In this document: piece after piece, positions 6,320 to 14,391 of the stretch
Layout of the letters: each line of letters opens with the position of its first letter
Position numbering within the stretch: the stretch's first letter is position 1
Assembly (NCBI RefSeq): GCF_016807185.1
Contig: NZ_JAEVYN010000002.1
Coordinates: 1-64,000 of the forward strand
Direction of reading: 5' to 3'
Length of the DNA: 64,000 nt
DNA from: Leptolyngbya sp. Cla-17
Lineage (GTDB): Bacteria; Cyanobacteriota; Cyanobacteriia; Leptolyngbyales; Leptolyngbyaceae
Position numbers and translations under genes: made by a program
Notes under the pieces: model-generated
What the model saw: only the letters and a program-made list of their open reading frames with translations
Databases searched by the model: none
What the model was told of the DNA's origin: nothing

Positions 6320-8911
6320 TTAACGCACTTCACGGGTCATGCGAACCTGAATTATTTGCCCTGGTTGAATTGTGGCAGGTTTAGGCGAGGTGAAGAGGTT
6401 GGTTGCAGCCCCGGCAGCCCCGCCTAACAAAACGCCTAGACCTGAGAACTTGCTCACTACCCCACCTGCCAATGCGCCTGCTCCTGAATAGATCGCTAGG
6501 GATGATCCTGAAATCTCTCGATTGCCATTGATCGGATCAGATTCGGCAGCAAAGGGAATTGCGCGATCGCCTTGGGAAATTGCCATTGCTATAAACCGAC
6601 TGCCTTCGCGGCTTGTATCAAACTGTCCAGTTACGTAACTGCCTCTTGGAAACACTACATTTCCGAGAGAGTCGCGCACCTCGGTTTGCAAAATCAGCAC
6701 TTCCTGCCGGGGAGTTCCCGCATCTAAGCTGAGGTTCATGGTTCCGGGATAGCTTAAAATTAGCGTTGCTCCAGCCGGCAAAATCAAACTGGGCACCGAG
6801 GATTGGTACACCATCGGCATTGCTAGCGGCGAGGTCCCTGATGGCATCATTGGGGCTGAATAATTCGGCAGAGTCGTGGGAACGGTATTTAGTGCCGTCG
6901 CTCCGGTAATCGGTAAGGATTTGCCAAACTCAATGGTAGACGGAGGGGTGGACGCATCTCCAGAAGGTGCTGTAGGAGACGGTTGAGCAGGTGCCGCAGT
7001 CGCAGAAGGGAGACTCAGGGGCTGTAATGGCGGCACCGAAACGACTGAAGTTTGAGGCGCGGGTACTGTAGTTGGCAAAGGAGGCACTGAAACCATGGCT
7101 GATTGATTTGCTGCCCTATCTGCAAAAGTAGACTGGGGTAAGCTGGGCACAGGTTGAGCCGTGCTTAACGCGATCGCCTGAGGATTAGACAGAGGCGACT
7201 GTACCGCAGGCATCTGTATTCTATTCGTTTGTATCACACTAGAAATAGGCGGTTGAGTCACCGCAGATGGCAGCGTCACCATCGGTGGTCCAGACTGCAT
7301 CACGCTGGAAATGGGTGGTTGAATGGTTTGCACTGGTTGCAGCAATTGAGGCGATTGCAGTTGGAGTGGCGCGGATGATTGCATCACGCTGGAGGTTGGC
7401 GGCTGTAGGATTGGTAGGGGTGCGGGTTGAAGGGTCGGTAACTGAGGTTGAAACCCAGTTATGGGTGATTGCATCACGCTAGAAATCGGCGGCTGTATGA
7501 CCCTGGGTGATGCTTGAGCAGGGAGAATCGGTAAGTTGAGGGGAGGCATGGCAGCCTGAGGCGGCGCAGAAAATGTAATGGAAGGAGGAACGGAGGTCAG
7601 TTGGGTTGGGGTTGACGCTGTGATGGCTGGAACACTGACCTGGGCAGAACGATTGGTGGCTATTCGCAGCGTCGATGGGATTTCGATCGCCTCTCCAAGT
7701 TTGCTTGCTGCAACTGCCGTTGGATCGGCCATGGGAGCGATCGCTGGGACGGTCAAGGGTTGGGTTTGTATCGGCACTGGCAGAGTACGAGTGCCCTGGC
7801 TGACAACTCCCAATGCTGGCGCTCCCGATCCTGAAAAAGTTGAAAGACCCGTCATCGTTGCCGGAATGGCAAGCGATCGCTCGGTTGGCACCACTACACT
7901 AGAGCCGTTTCCGGGAGAGCCGTTTCCGGGTAGCGAGAGCGGCGGTGGCACTTCCAACTTGACGGCTTTCGTCACATCGACCGACAGATCAGAAATTGGC
8001 TGCGCTGTGCTGGGCGGCAATGGAGTTGTTTGCTCGGTGGGAGATACTTGCGAGATCGTCTGAGTTGGTGTGGATGGTGCCGTTGACAAACCACCAGGGC
8101 TTGCCTGGACAGACTGGGAAGGAGCAACCTGGCGAGTAACTGGCGGCAGGGAAACATCACCCTCCATCAAATTACTATTCATTGGGCTGACATCAGAACC
8201 TTCAGGCGGCAGCATCGGCTGAGCTCCAACGGCATCCACTTTAACTGATGTCTTCGGTGGGGGAACGGTGACTACCTTAGTGGATGGCTTCGATTGCAAT
8301 GATGGCGCACTGGAAGGTAAATCGATCACCGGCGGCGGGGGTGGCAAAACCGAGACAGGTACTGGGCTGGGCTGATTGGCACTTTCACGGCTCGAAATCG
8401 CCCGAATTGGTTTTTTTACAGGGCTTTCCACGGCTACATCCGTTGGCGCACTAGCGATTAACGGGCGCAATACCCAAGTTGATTTATTTGCCTTTTCCAA
8501 TTTCACCTGTCCTGGAGCAAAGACCGCATCCGCAGAAAGCTCCATCACAATTCGCGTTAGACCGGGCTGAAATTGTGAGACGCGAACTTGACGAATCGCC
8601 CCAGAGTAGGTTTCTTTGACGCTGACTTTGCCCACTTCAGTGTCAGGAAGATCCAATACAATCCGGGCGGGTTGCGCCATTAAAAAATAGCGTGGCGTTA
8701 CGCCCTCTTTTACAGTTACTTCCAATTGCCGAGCAGAAGGGTCGTAGCGCCAATTGGTTAGAGCCGCAGCCTGCACTTTTGCCGCCGCGATCGCCAGCGT
8801 TCCAGCAGCCAGCATTCCCACCAGCCCCAACTTGAATAGCTGCGGAACATCCACCGAGCAATCCGCGGTAGGAAAGGAGTTCTGTCTAGGCTCAAATTCT
8901 GGGTTTTGCAT
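6320..8911 (-). CDS. AMIN-domain envelope protein with VirB10-like C-terminus
   Basis: An 863-residue protein. Residues about 29-48 form one hydrophobic segment (FKLGLVGMLAAGTLAIAAAK). The AMIN domain follows (about 50-155: LTNWRYDPSARQLEVTVKEG, ILDLPDTEVG, VRVSQFQPGLTRIVMEL); AMIN domains target proteins to septa, pili or peptidoglycan. Then come about 500 residues rich in Pro, Ser and Gln, including five repeats of the type QPPISSVMQS. The last 150 residues (LPAGATLILSYPG, VRDSLGNVVFPRGSYVTGQF, IQPGQIIQVRM) resemble the beta-barrel part of VirB10/TrbI proteins; this is my inference. It probably spans the periplasm. The protein is convergent with DUF3172. Confidence 0.8.
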   Translation of the reverse strand: MQNPEFEPRQNSFPTADCSVDVPQLFKLGLVGMLAAGTLAIAAAKVQAAALTNWRYDPSARQLEVTVKEGVTPRYFLMAQPARIVLDLPDTEVGKVSVKETYSGAIRQVRVSQFQPGLTRIVMELSADAVFAPGQVKLEKANKSTWVLRPLIASAPTDVAVESPVKKPIRAISSRESANQPSPVPVSVLPPPPPVIDLPSSAPSLQSKPSTKVVTVPPPKTSVKVDAVGAQPMLPPEGSDVSPMNSNLMEGDVSLPPVTRQVAPSQSVQASPGGLSTAPSTPTQTISQVSPTEQTTPLPPSTAQPISDLSVDVTKAVKLEVPPPLSLPGNGSPGNGSSVVVPTERSLAIPATMTGLSTFSGSGAPALGVVSQGTRTLPVPIQTQPLTVPAIAPMADPTAVAASKLGEAIEIPSTLRIATNRSAQVSVPAITASTPTQLTSVPPSITFSAPPQAAMPPLNLPILPAQASPRVIQPPISSVMQSPITGFQPQLPTLQPAPLPILQPPTSSVMQSSAPLQLQSPQLLQPVQTIQPPISSVMQSGPPMVTLPSAVTQPPISSVIQTNRIQMPAVQSPLSNPQAIALSTAQPVPSLPQSTFADRAANQSAMVSVPPLPTTVPAPQTSVVSVPPLQPLSLPSATAAPAQPSPTAPSGDASTPPSTIEFGKSLPITGATALNTVPTTLPNYSAPMMPSGTSPLAMPMVYQSSVPSLILPAGATLILSYPGTMNLSLDAGTPRQEVLILQTEVRDSLGNVVFPRGSYVTGQFDTSREGSRFIAMAISQGDRAIPFAAESDPINGNREISGSSLAIYSGAGALAGGVVSKFSGLGVLLGGAAGAATNLFTSPKPATIQPGQIIQVRMTREVR

Positions 8912-9413
8912 GGTGTTTTAGGAATAGGCACAGGGTTTCTGAAAGTTGCGCTAGACTTGGCGCTAGAAAGATTGCGCTAGAAAGATTTCAGCAGAATCAG
9001 CGATCGCACTTTCGTCCAGCCAATCGGCATATCACCAGATATAGAGCCAGATTGCTACTATTTACGCTAGATCTTGCTAAATGTAGCGCAAGCTTTAAGA
9101 AAATTTACAATTACGCGCGTGAATGTCAGCGTCAAAAATTTCTAGTATTTAAAGTAATGATCCAATTGAGTCCGTAATTGCTTAGAGGTCCCCTCCAGCA
9201 TCACTTTGCCCTGATAGTGACCCTTCAACTAGAACGCTCCTATTTTGCTAAGGGAAATCGCCGCTATCCGCTCTAACCTGGCATGGAAGCTCGTGCTGAT
9301 ATCATTTGGCAAATAACCCCAAAACGCGATCGCGCTAATTCAATCTACAAGTTGCTTCGGTGCTTAAATTCCGGCACAATCGGGAAGATTAAGCTCCCTA
9401 CAAGCATTGCCGG
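8912..9413. other. Divergent intergenic region, AMIN gene / permease gene
   Basis: No gene seen in these 502 bp, which must contain two divergent promoters. Near the AMIN gene is a perfect tandem repeat of 14 bp, GCGCTAGAAAGATT, at 8960-8973 and 8974-8987, with a third partial copy (TTGCGCTAGA) just before. It might be an operator or simple slippage. Two HIP1 sites occur. No clear -35/-10 pair could be chosen. Confidence 0.5.
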
Positions 9414-10388
9414 ATGTCCGCTCAATTCGTCCAACTGATTCTCAATAGTATTTCTCTGGATAATTCAGGACTGAAAATAAGTCCCGAATTGGTTCAGTTC
9501 GCCCAACTGGTTCTCAATGGCATTTCTCTGGGCAGCATCATTGCCCTTGGCTCGGTTGGCTTAACCCTTACCTACGGCATTTTGCGCCTCTCAAACTTTG
9601 CCCATGGTGATTTTATGACCCTGGGCGCTTATGCAACGCTGTATATCAACGGCTTGGGCATCAATGTTTGGCTTTCCATGATTGCGGGGGCATTGGTGAC
9701 GATCGCCGCTTTCCTATTAACCGAAAAACTCATCTGGGCACCGATGCGGGTGCGCCGTGCCACCCCTGCCACATTGATTATCATTTCTATCGGGCTGGCA
9801 CTGTTTCTTCGCAACGGCATTATTTTGATTTGGGGTGGCAGCAACCAGCGCTATAACTTGCCTGTTGCTGAAGCACTTGAGTTCTCCAATCTGCGGCTAC
9901 CCCTCTATGATCTGCTGGTGATTGGCATGGCGATCGCTGCCATCATCGGACTGCATTACTTGCTGCAAAACACCAAAATTGGTAAAGCCATGCGTGCGGT
10001 TGCAGATGACCTCGATCTAGCGCGAGTGGCAGGGATCAAGGTTGACCGCGTGATCTTTTGGACGTGGATTATTGCAGGCGGACTGACCGCGCTGGGCGGT
10101 AGCATGTTGGGCTTAGTCGAAGCGGTGCGTCCCAATATGGGTTGGTTTTTGATTTTGCCAATGTTTGCTGCCGTCATTTTGGGCGGCATTGGCAACGCTT
10201 ATGGTGCGATCGTGGGTGCCTTTGTCATTGGAATTGCTCAAGAAGCCAGCACCTATTGTCCAGCGGGTCTACCAACGTGGCTAAGTCGGCTTTGCATTCG
10301 TAATGAATATAAGCTCGCTGTCGCGCTCGTCATTATGATGGTTGTATTGCTAGTTCGCCCCCAAGGTTTGTTTAAAGGAACGACTTAG
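9414..10388 (+). CDS. livH: Branched-chain/neutral amino acid ABC permease, LivH/NatD type
   Basis: Membrane subunit of a HAAT-family amino acid importer. Hydrophobic throughout, with the family hallmarks ISLGSIIALGSVGLTLTYGI, LSNFAHGDFMTLGAYA, the cytoplasmic loop TKIGKAMRAVADDLDLARVAGI (coupling to the ATPase), FAAVILGGIGNAYGAIVGA and the final LLVRPQGLFKG. The first 15 residues (FVQLILNSISL) look like a duplicate of residues 27-37 (FAQLVLNGISL); the true start could be further in. Start codon ATG follows GCATTGCCGG. The partner permease, ATPases and binding protein are not here; cyanobacterial Nat genes are commonly scattered. Confidence 0.9.
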   Translation: MSAQFVQLILNSISLDNSGLKISPELVQFAQLVLNGISLGSIIALGSVGLTLTYGILRLSNFAHGDFMTLGAYATLYINGLGINVWLSMIAGALVTIAAFLLTEKLIWAPMRVRRATPATLIIISIGLALFLRNGIILIWGGSNQRYNLPVAEALEFSNLRLPLYDLLVIGMAIAAIIGLHYLLQNTKIGKAMRAVADDLDLARVAGIKVDRVIFWTWIIAGGLTALGGSMLGLVEAVRPNMGWFLILPMFAAVILGGIGNAYGAIVGAFVIGIAQEASTYCPAGLPTWLSRLCIRNEYKLAVALVIMMVVLLVRPQGLFKGTT

Positions 10389-10497
10389 CGAAAAGCAAGT
10401 GGCAAGTGGCAAATTAAGTGAAGGGAATGGGGAAGAGGTCTATAGATGGGATGGTTTCTCTGAATCCCTAAACCCCAGCCCCGAATCCCTATCCCCT

Positions 10498-10614
10498 CTA
10501 GATATTGACGATATGCGCGTAAATAGCTGCCACTAAAATATTGACTGACAGCAGCAAAATTGCCCAGAAAGCGCGGAAAGTATAAGGTTTTTTGGTTGTT
10601 GCTTGCGTTGCCAT
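10498..10614 (-). CDS. psaX: Photosystem I subunit PsaX
   Basis: A 38-residue gene. It reads MATQATTKKPYTFRAFWAIL, then LLSVNILVAAIYAHIVNI. It closely follows PsaX of thermophilic cyanobacteria, which I recall as MATKSAKPTYAFRTFWAVLL and so on: same basic N-terminus, the YxFRxFWAxLLLxxNxLVAAxY core and one membrane helix. PsaX is a small peripheral subunit of photosystem I that binds a chlorophyll and lipids near PsaF/PsaB. GGAG stands nine bases before the ATG. PsaX is absent from many cyanobacteria, so its presence is informative about lineage. Confidence 0.88.
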   Translation of the reverse strand: MATQATTKKPYTFRAFWAILLLSVNILVAAIYAHIVNI

Positions 10615-10785
10615 AAATGGTACTCCAAAAGAATAGACTTTTTAAGAGATACCAAAGAATGGCTCGCTTTGCGACACTCTAAGGTCAAATTTAACGTCCT
10701 AGGCAAATTAATTGGATAGCGGAGTTTATTTTGAGTGTGAAGTGACGGATATGAGTTTTGAGGCACTAGGAACTAGAGACTCCTT

Positions 10786-11739
10786 TCACCTCCCTTCTCC
10801 TGCATGATACGAACTGCGGACTAAAGGAGCCGATCGCACATGGGAAAAGCCCATGTCACGGGCGATCGCGCCAAGCTGCTGAAACTCATCGGGGGTCCAA
10901 TATTTTTGGACGGGCAAATGTTCAAGCGAGGGTCGCATATATTGACCCAGGGTCAGGCGATCACAATCCACCGACCGCAAATCTTGTAGGGTTGCCAAAA
11001 TTTCATCCTCAGTTTCGCCATGCCCCAGCATCAAGCCTGATTTAGTGAGAATTGCGGGATCGATAGCTTTAACCAGTTGCAATACTCGCAGCGATCGCTC
11101 ATATTTAGCACCACGTCGCACCTTTCCCTGAAGCCGTTCCACGGTTTCAATATTGTGGTTATAGCAAGCAGGCTTAGCCTCGACCACCGTTTTCACGCGC
11201 TGCTGTTGGAGATGTTCTGGTGAAAGGTCTGCTTCCTTGCCGCCCCAAAAATCTGGGGTCAGCACCTCGATTTGAGTGCCAGGATGCCTTTGACGAATTG
11301 CATTCATTGTCTGCACAAACCAATCTGCGCCTTGATCAGGCAGATCATCCCGCGCTACGGATGTCAGCACAACATACTTGAGTCCCAGTAGGCTGACTGC
11401 TTCCGCCACCTTACGTGGCTCCTCTGGATCAAGCGGCATGGGGGCGTGACCCTTATCCACCTGGCAAAAACCGCAGGCACGGGTGCAGGTCGGTCCCATT
11501 AACAAAAATGTGGCGGTGCCTTGGGCATAACATTCTGCTCGATTCGGACAACGACCCTCTTCACAAATAGTATGAATCTGCCGCTGCTTAATGATGCGCT
11601 GCACCGTGGAGAGTTCGCTGGCTTTTCCTACAGGACGACGCAACCAGGCTGGCAGGTTCACCAATTGGCTGCGATCGCCCTGGTTAAATAAATCGGATGA
11701 GTTCGTTTCAACAGGCATAAAGACGGGAACACTAGCCAT
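10786..11739 (-). CDS. lipA: Lipoyl synthase LipA
   Basis: Radical SAM enzyme that inserts two sulfur atoms into octanoyl groups. It has both iron-sulfur motifs: the auxiliary cluster CEEGRCPNRAEC and the radical-SAM CTRACGFC. GPTC precedes the latter, and LTPDFWGG, KPACYNHNIETVERL and KSGLMLGHGETEDE follow, with the terminal RSSYHAGE serine ligand segment. At 317 residues it is complete; ATG start. Cyanobacteria often carry two LipA paralogues; which of them this is cannot be told. psaX follows on the same strand 171 bp downstream but is probably independently transcribed. Confidence 0.96.
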   Translation of the reverse strand: MASVPVFMPVETNSSDLFNQGDRSQLVNLPAWLRRPVGKASELSTVQRIIKQRQIHTICEEGRCPNRAECYAQGTATFLLMGPTCTRACGFCQVDKGHAPMPLDPEEPRKVAEAVSLLGLKYVVLTSVARDDLPDQGADWFVQTMNAIRQRHPGTQIEVLTPDFWGGKEADLSPEHLQQQRVKTVVEAKPACYNHNIETVERLQGKVRRGAKYERSLRVLQLVKAIDPAILTKSGLMLGHGETEDEILATLQDLRSVDCDRLTLGQYMRPSLEHLPVQKYWTPDEFQQLGAIARDMGFSHVRSAPLVRSSYHAGEGR

Positions 11740-12101
11740 GACTAGCGAATAAATAATCCATCAAAACCGACATGATAACGATTCTAGGGCGTTCCATTCA
11801 AAAGCAGGTAAGAGAAAAACTGCTGGGGGTTTCACCAGATTGCTCTGGCTTGTTAAGCGGCTGTGATTAATTGCCGTTTATAATCCTTCCAATTCGAAAT
11901 CAAATGATCCAACCCTGTTAAAGCTAAACTAATTCATCTGGCTGTGGCGTAATTGTGTCGCATGAGTACAATACTGAGAGTTAGATTGATGCGGTCGCAT
12001 TGTTATGGTCAACCTGTTTAATTTAGTTATTTCAAATACGCTCTAATTTAATTAGAAATTCTTCCTCTCTACCATTTCGCAGACCACCAAGGAGTTAGGC
12101 T
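11740..12101. other. Intergenic region between lipA and the response regulator
   Basis: 362 bp with divergent genes on both sides. AT-rich near 11.95-12.06 kb. I see no RNA gene, repeat or clear promoter pair; only the ribosome site AAGGAG before the GTG at 12102 is clear. Confidence 0.4.
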
Positions 12102-12671
12102 GTGGCTCACAAAATCCTGGTTATCGACGACAGCAACGTTATCCGCACCATGGTTCGCGACATGTTACCCAAAGGTAACTTTGAAGTGCTCGAAGCAAAG
12201 GATGGCGTTCAGGGGCTAAATTTAATCCAACAAGAGCGTCCCAACCTGATCATGTTAGATTTCCTGCTGCCTAAAATGAGCGGCTGGGAAGTGTTTCAAA
12301 ACATCCAAACCCAACCTGCACTGCAAGCTATTCCTTTGGTGCTAATGTCGGGGCGCAAAGAAGAAGTCACTGAAAAGCTTCAGGAACCATTTGAGTATTT
12401 TGAGTTTGTCCAAAAACCATTTGATCAGCCTCAGCTAATCACTGCGATTAAAACCGCAATGGCAAAAGCCAAGCGCCGCCCACCCGCAGGAGTGGCAGCC
12501 GTTGCAGCGACCGCACCAGCAGCAACCAGCGCCGTTGCAACTGCCGCAGGTTCTAGTAGCGCCGATATTCAGGCTTTGAATGCAAAAATCGCGAGTATGC
12601 AGGCGGAAATTGACGGCATGAAGAAGCAAATGGGTCAAATTCTCAACTTCATCAAGCAACGGATGAAATAG
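12102..12671 (+). CDS. Response regulator with coiled-coil tail
   Basis: Single receiver domain (1-122) followed by an Ala-rich linker (PPAGVAAVAATAPAATSAVA) and a C-terminal heptad-like helix (IQALNAKIASMQAEIDGMKKQMGQILNFIKQRM) likely to oligomerise. Phospho-acceptor Asp in LIMLDFLLPKMSGWE; acidic pair in VIDDSN; the T/S position lies in VLMSGR and the Lys in VQKPF. No DNA-binding output domain, so it probably works through protein contacts, as in PatA/PilG/CheY-like systems. The GTG start has AAGGAG eight bases before it. Cyanobacterial regulators of this build are common; the cognate kinase is not adjacent. Confidence 0.88.
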   Translation: MAHKILVIDDSNVIRTMVRDMLPKGNFEVLEAKDGVQGLNLIQQERPNLIMLDFLLPKMSGWEVFQNIQTQPALQAIPLVLMSGRKEEVTEKLQEPFEYFEFVQKPFDQPQLITAIKTAMAKAKRRPPAGVAAVAATAPAATSAVATAAGSSSADIQALNAKIASMQAEIDGMKKQMGQILNFIKQRMK

Positions 12672-12722
12672 CACAAGACTCTGACGGGAACGCGCAAGAC
12701 CTGCCCTTGCTGTGCATTATGC

Positions 12723-13316
12723 CTAATCTAGTTCTCGTCTCCCTTCTAATGCTCTTGCCAAAGTGACTTCATCGGCGTACTCCAAATCGCCGCCCATGGG
12801 TAATCCAAAGGCAATGCGAGTCACTTTGGTGAAGGGTTTCAGCAGTTGTCCTACGTACAGAGTTGTGGTTTCCCCTTCCACACTTGGACTGATGGCGATG
12901 ATCACTTCTTCAATTTTTTGTTGACTGACTCGCCGCACCAATGGCTGAATATGAAGCTGGTCAGGACCGATGCCATCCATAGGTGAAATGGTTCCACCTA
13001 ATACATGATACTTACCTCGATATTCACGGGTTTTCTCTAGAGCAATCACATCTTTGGACTCTGACACGACACAAAGAACGTTGCTGTCTCGATTGGGCGA
13101 TCGACAAATTTCACAGACAGGATCGGCAGATAGATGAAAGCAGACAGAACAAAAACCAACCTGGGTTTTTGCTTCCATCAGAGCGATCGCCAAGGCTTTC
13201 ACCTCTTCTTCAGGACGCTTGAGAATATAAAGCGCTAACCGCTGGGCACTTTTAGGACCAATGCCCGGTAAATGTTGAAGGTGCTCAATCAAGCGAGCAA
13301 GTGGACGAGTATAAAT
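12723..13316 (-). CDS. recR: Recombination mediator RecR, probable ATT start
   Basis: Works with RecF/RecO to load RecA on gapped DNA. Helix-hairpin-helix LPGIGPKSAQRLALYIL, zinc finger CSVCFHLSADPVCEIC, Toprim domain with LCVVSESKDVIALEKTREYRG and YHVLGG, and a terminal Walker-B-like region LPMGGDLEYADEVTLARALEGR. The first ordinary start codon (TTG at 13292) would cut off the invariant N-terminus; the frame upstream encodes YTRPLARLIEHL, as in all RecR. No ATG, GTG or TTG lies between that and an in-frame TAA. ATT at 13316 has AGAGGAAGG six bases before it, so I take it as the start, giving 197 residues. Confidence 0.88.
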   Translation of the reverse strand: MYTRPLARLIEHLQHLPGIGPKSAQRLALYILKRPEEEVKALAIALMEAKTQVGFCSVCFHLSADPVCEICRSPNRDSNVLCVVSESKDVIALEKTREYRGKYHVLGGTISPMDGIGPDQLHIQPLVRRVSQQKIEEVIIAISPSVEGETTTLYVGQLLKPFTKVTRIAFGLPMGGDLEYADEVTLARALEGRRELD

Positions 13317-13405
13317 CTGGAACCTTCCTCTAAAAGCCTGGGATATTCTATTTTAACGAGGGATTTGCGATCGCAGCTTTGGATCTAATAATTAGGTAAT
13401 AGGTA

Positions 13406-14152
13406 TCAGGTTTTAGGTGGTAAACACCCTTGCTGCGGCTGCTCATCATTGATTTTGCTCATGTGCTCATAGGCTTGGTCAACGTAGGGTTTACCGCGCA
13501 AAAATCCGATATTGGCTCCAGGGCACAGATAGCGTAAGGTTTCGGGAGTGAATTCCGCCACAAGTTTTTGGAGGTTTTGAAGCTGCCTCCGCCAGTGAAA
13601 TGTTTTGGCAGTTTTGATTGGCATGACAGCCCCTTGAGGCGTAGGTAATAGATGCCTACCAGTAAATAGAACGCCGCCAAAGCCGCTATAGTGCAAACAG
13701 GATGAACCGGGAGAGTGCCCTGAAGTCCAAATGGCATGACTTTGGGATGTTAGCTCAAAGTGCTGATGAAAGGACGTAACGGTTAATCCTGGTAACAGGT
13801 AGGCTTCTTGCTCTTGTATGAGAATGTTACAGCCGAAGGTTTGTTGAATTTCTTTGACTTTACCGATCGCGCCACGATGGGTCAAAACTAACCATTGCAC
13901 ACCGCCCTGCTGTTGTAAAAAGTGTTGGTTTATATCGTTCCACGCGGGACAATCTATTAAAATGTTCACCTCTTCTACAATGAGATAAGCGGTGCCTCCT
14001 AGAGTGTCTCGGCTAGGCGAGAAGGAAAAAACAGCGGACGAGTTGGCAGTATCTTTCGCATCCAGAATGAGTTTTGGTACCTTATCTGGTTGCTGGCGTT
14101 GGGTCGATTCTGGTGTAGTTTGAGAGTTTAGAGACACAGCTTTAGTTAACAA
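13406..14152 (-). CDS. Metallo-beta-lactamase fold protein with altered metal site
   Basis: A 248-residue protein with the fold signs GGTAYLIVEEVNILIDCPAW, WLVLTHRGAIGKV, TSGHSPGSSCLHY and GVLFTGRHLLP. The canonical metal motif HxHxDH appears as THRGAIGK: only the first His remains, so the usual zinc site is incomplete, while the later His of SGHSPG is present and the Asp of the GD(x)LF segment is Arg (TGRHL). It is therefore probably a non-hydrolytic or structurally adapted member; cyanobacteria have a conserved group like this. TTG start. The first 40 residues are unordered. Confidence 0.75.
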   Translation of the reverse strand: MLTKAVSLNSQTTPESTQRQQPDKVPKLILDAKDTANSSAVFSFSPSRDTLGGTAYLIVEEVNILIDCPAWNDINQHFLQQQGGVQWLVLTHRGAIGKVKEIQQTFGCNILIQEQEAYLLPGLTVTSFHQHFELTSQSHAIWTSGHSPGSSCLHYSGFGGVLFTGRHLLPTPQGAVMPIKTAKTFHWRRQLQNLQKLVAEFTPETLRYLCPGANIGFLRGKPYVDQAYEHMSKINDEQPQQGCLPPKT

Positions 14153-14391
14153 AAAGCGATTTTGAACTAGTCAATTGAGATAACTAGGTAGGATTAATTG
14201 AGTATCGGCTCATTCTGAGTAAATTGTTATAATTCAATGTCTAAGCGGGTCGAAGAAATCTTTTACCTTTGAGCAATCGAACTCTAAACTGGGTGAATTC
14301 TGAACTCAAGCCTAAAATCGCGCAGGTCAGTCTTTTTCCTTTTTTGCTCTGATTGGGAGTGTATTTTTCTCAGCCCGATTTATATAAACCC

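Noticed and set aside
7578..8063. Long plus-strand frame (161 codons) opposite the AMIN gene
   Set aside because: Mirror of a Pro/Ser/Thr-rich coding region; no motif, no ribosome site.
13406..13737. Minus-strand 92-codon frame at 13459-13737
   Set aside because: Out-of-frame shadow of the metallo-beta-lactamase-like gene.
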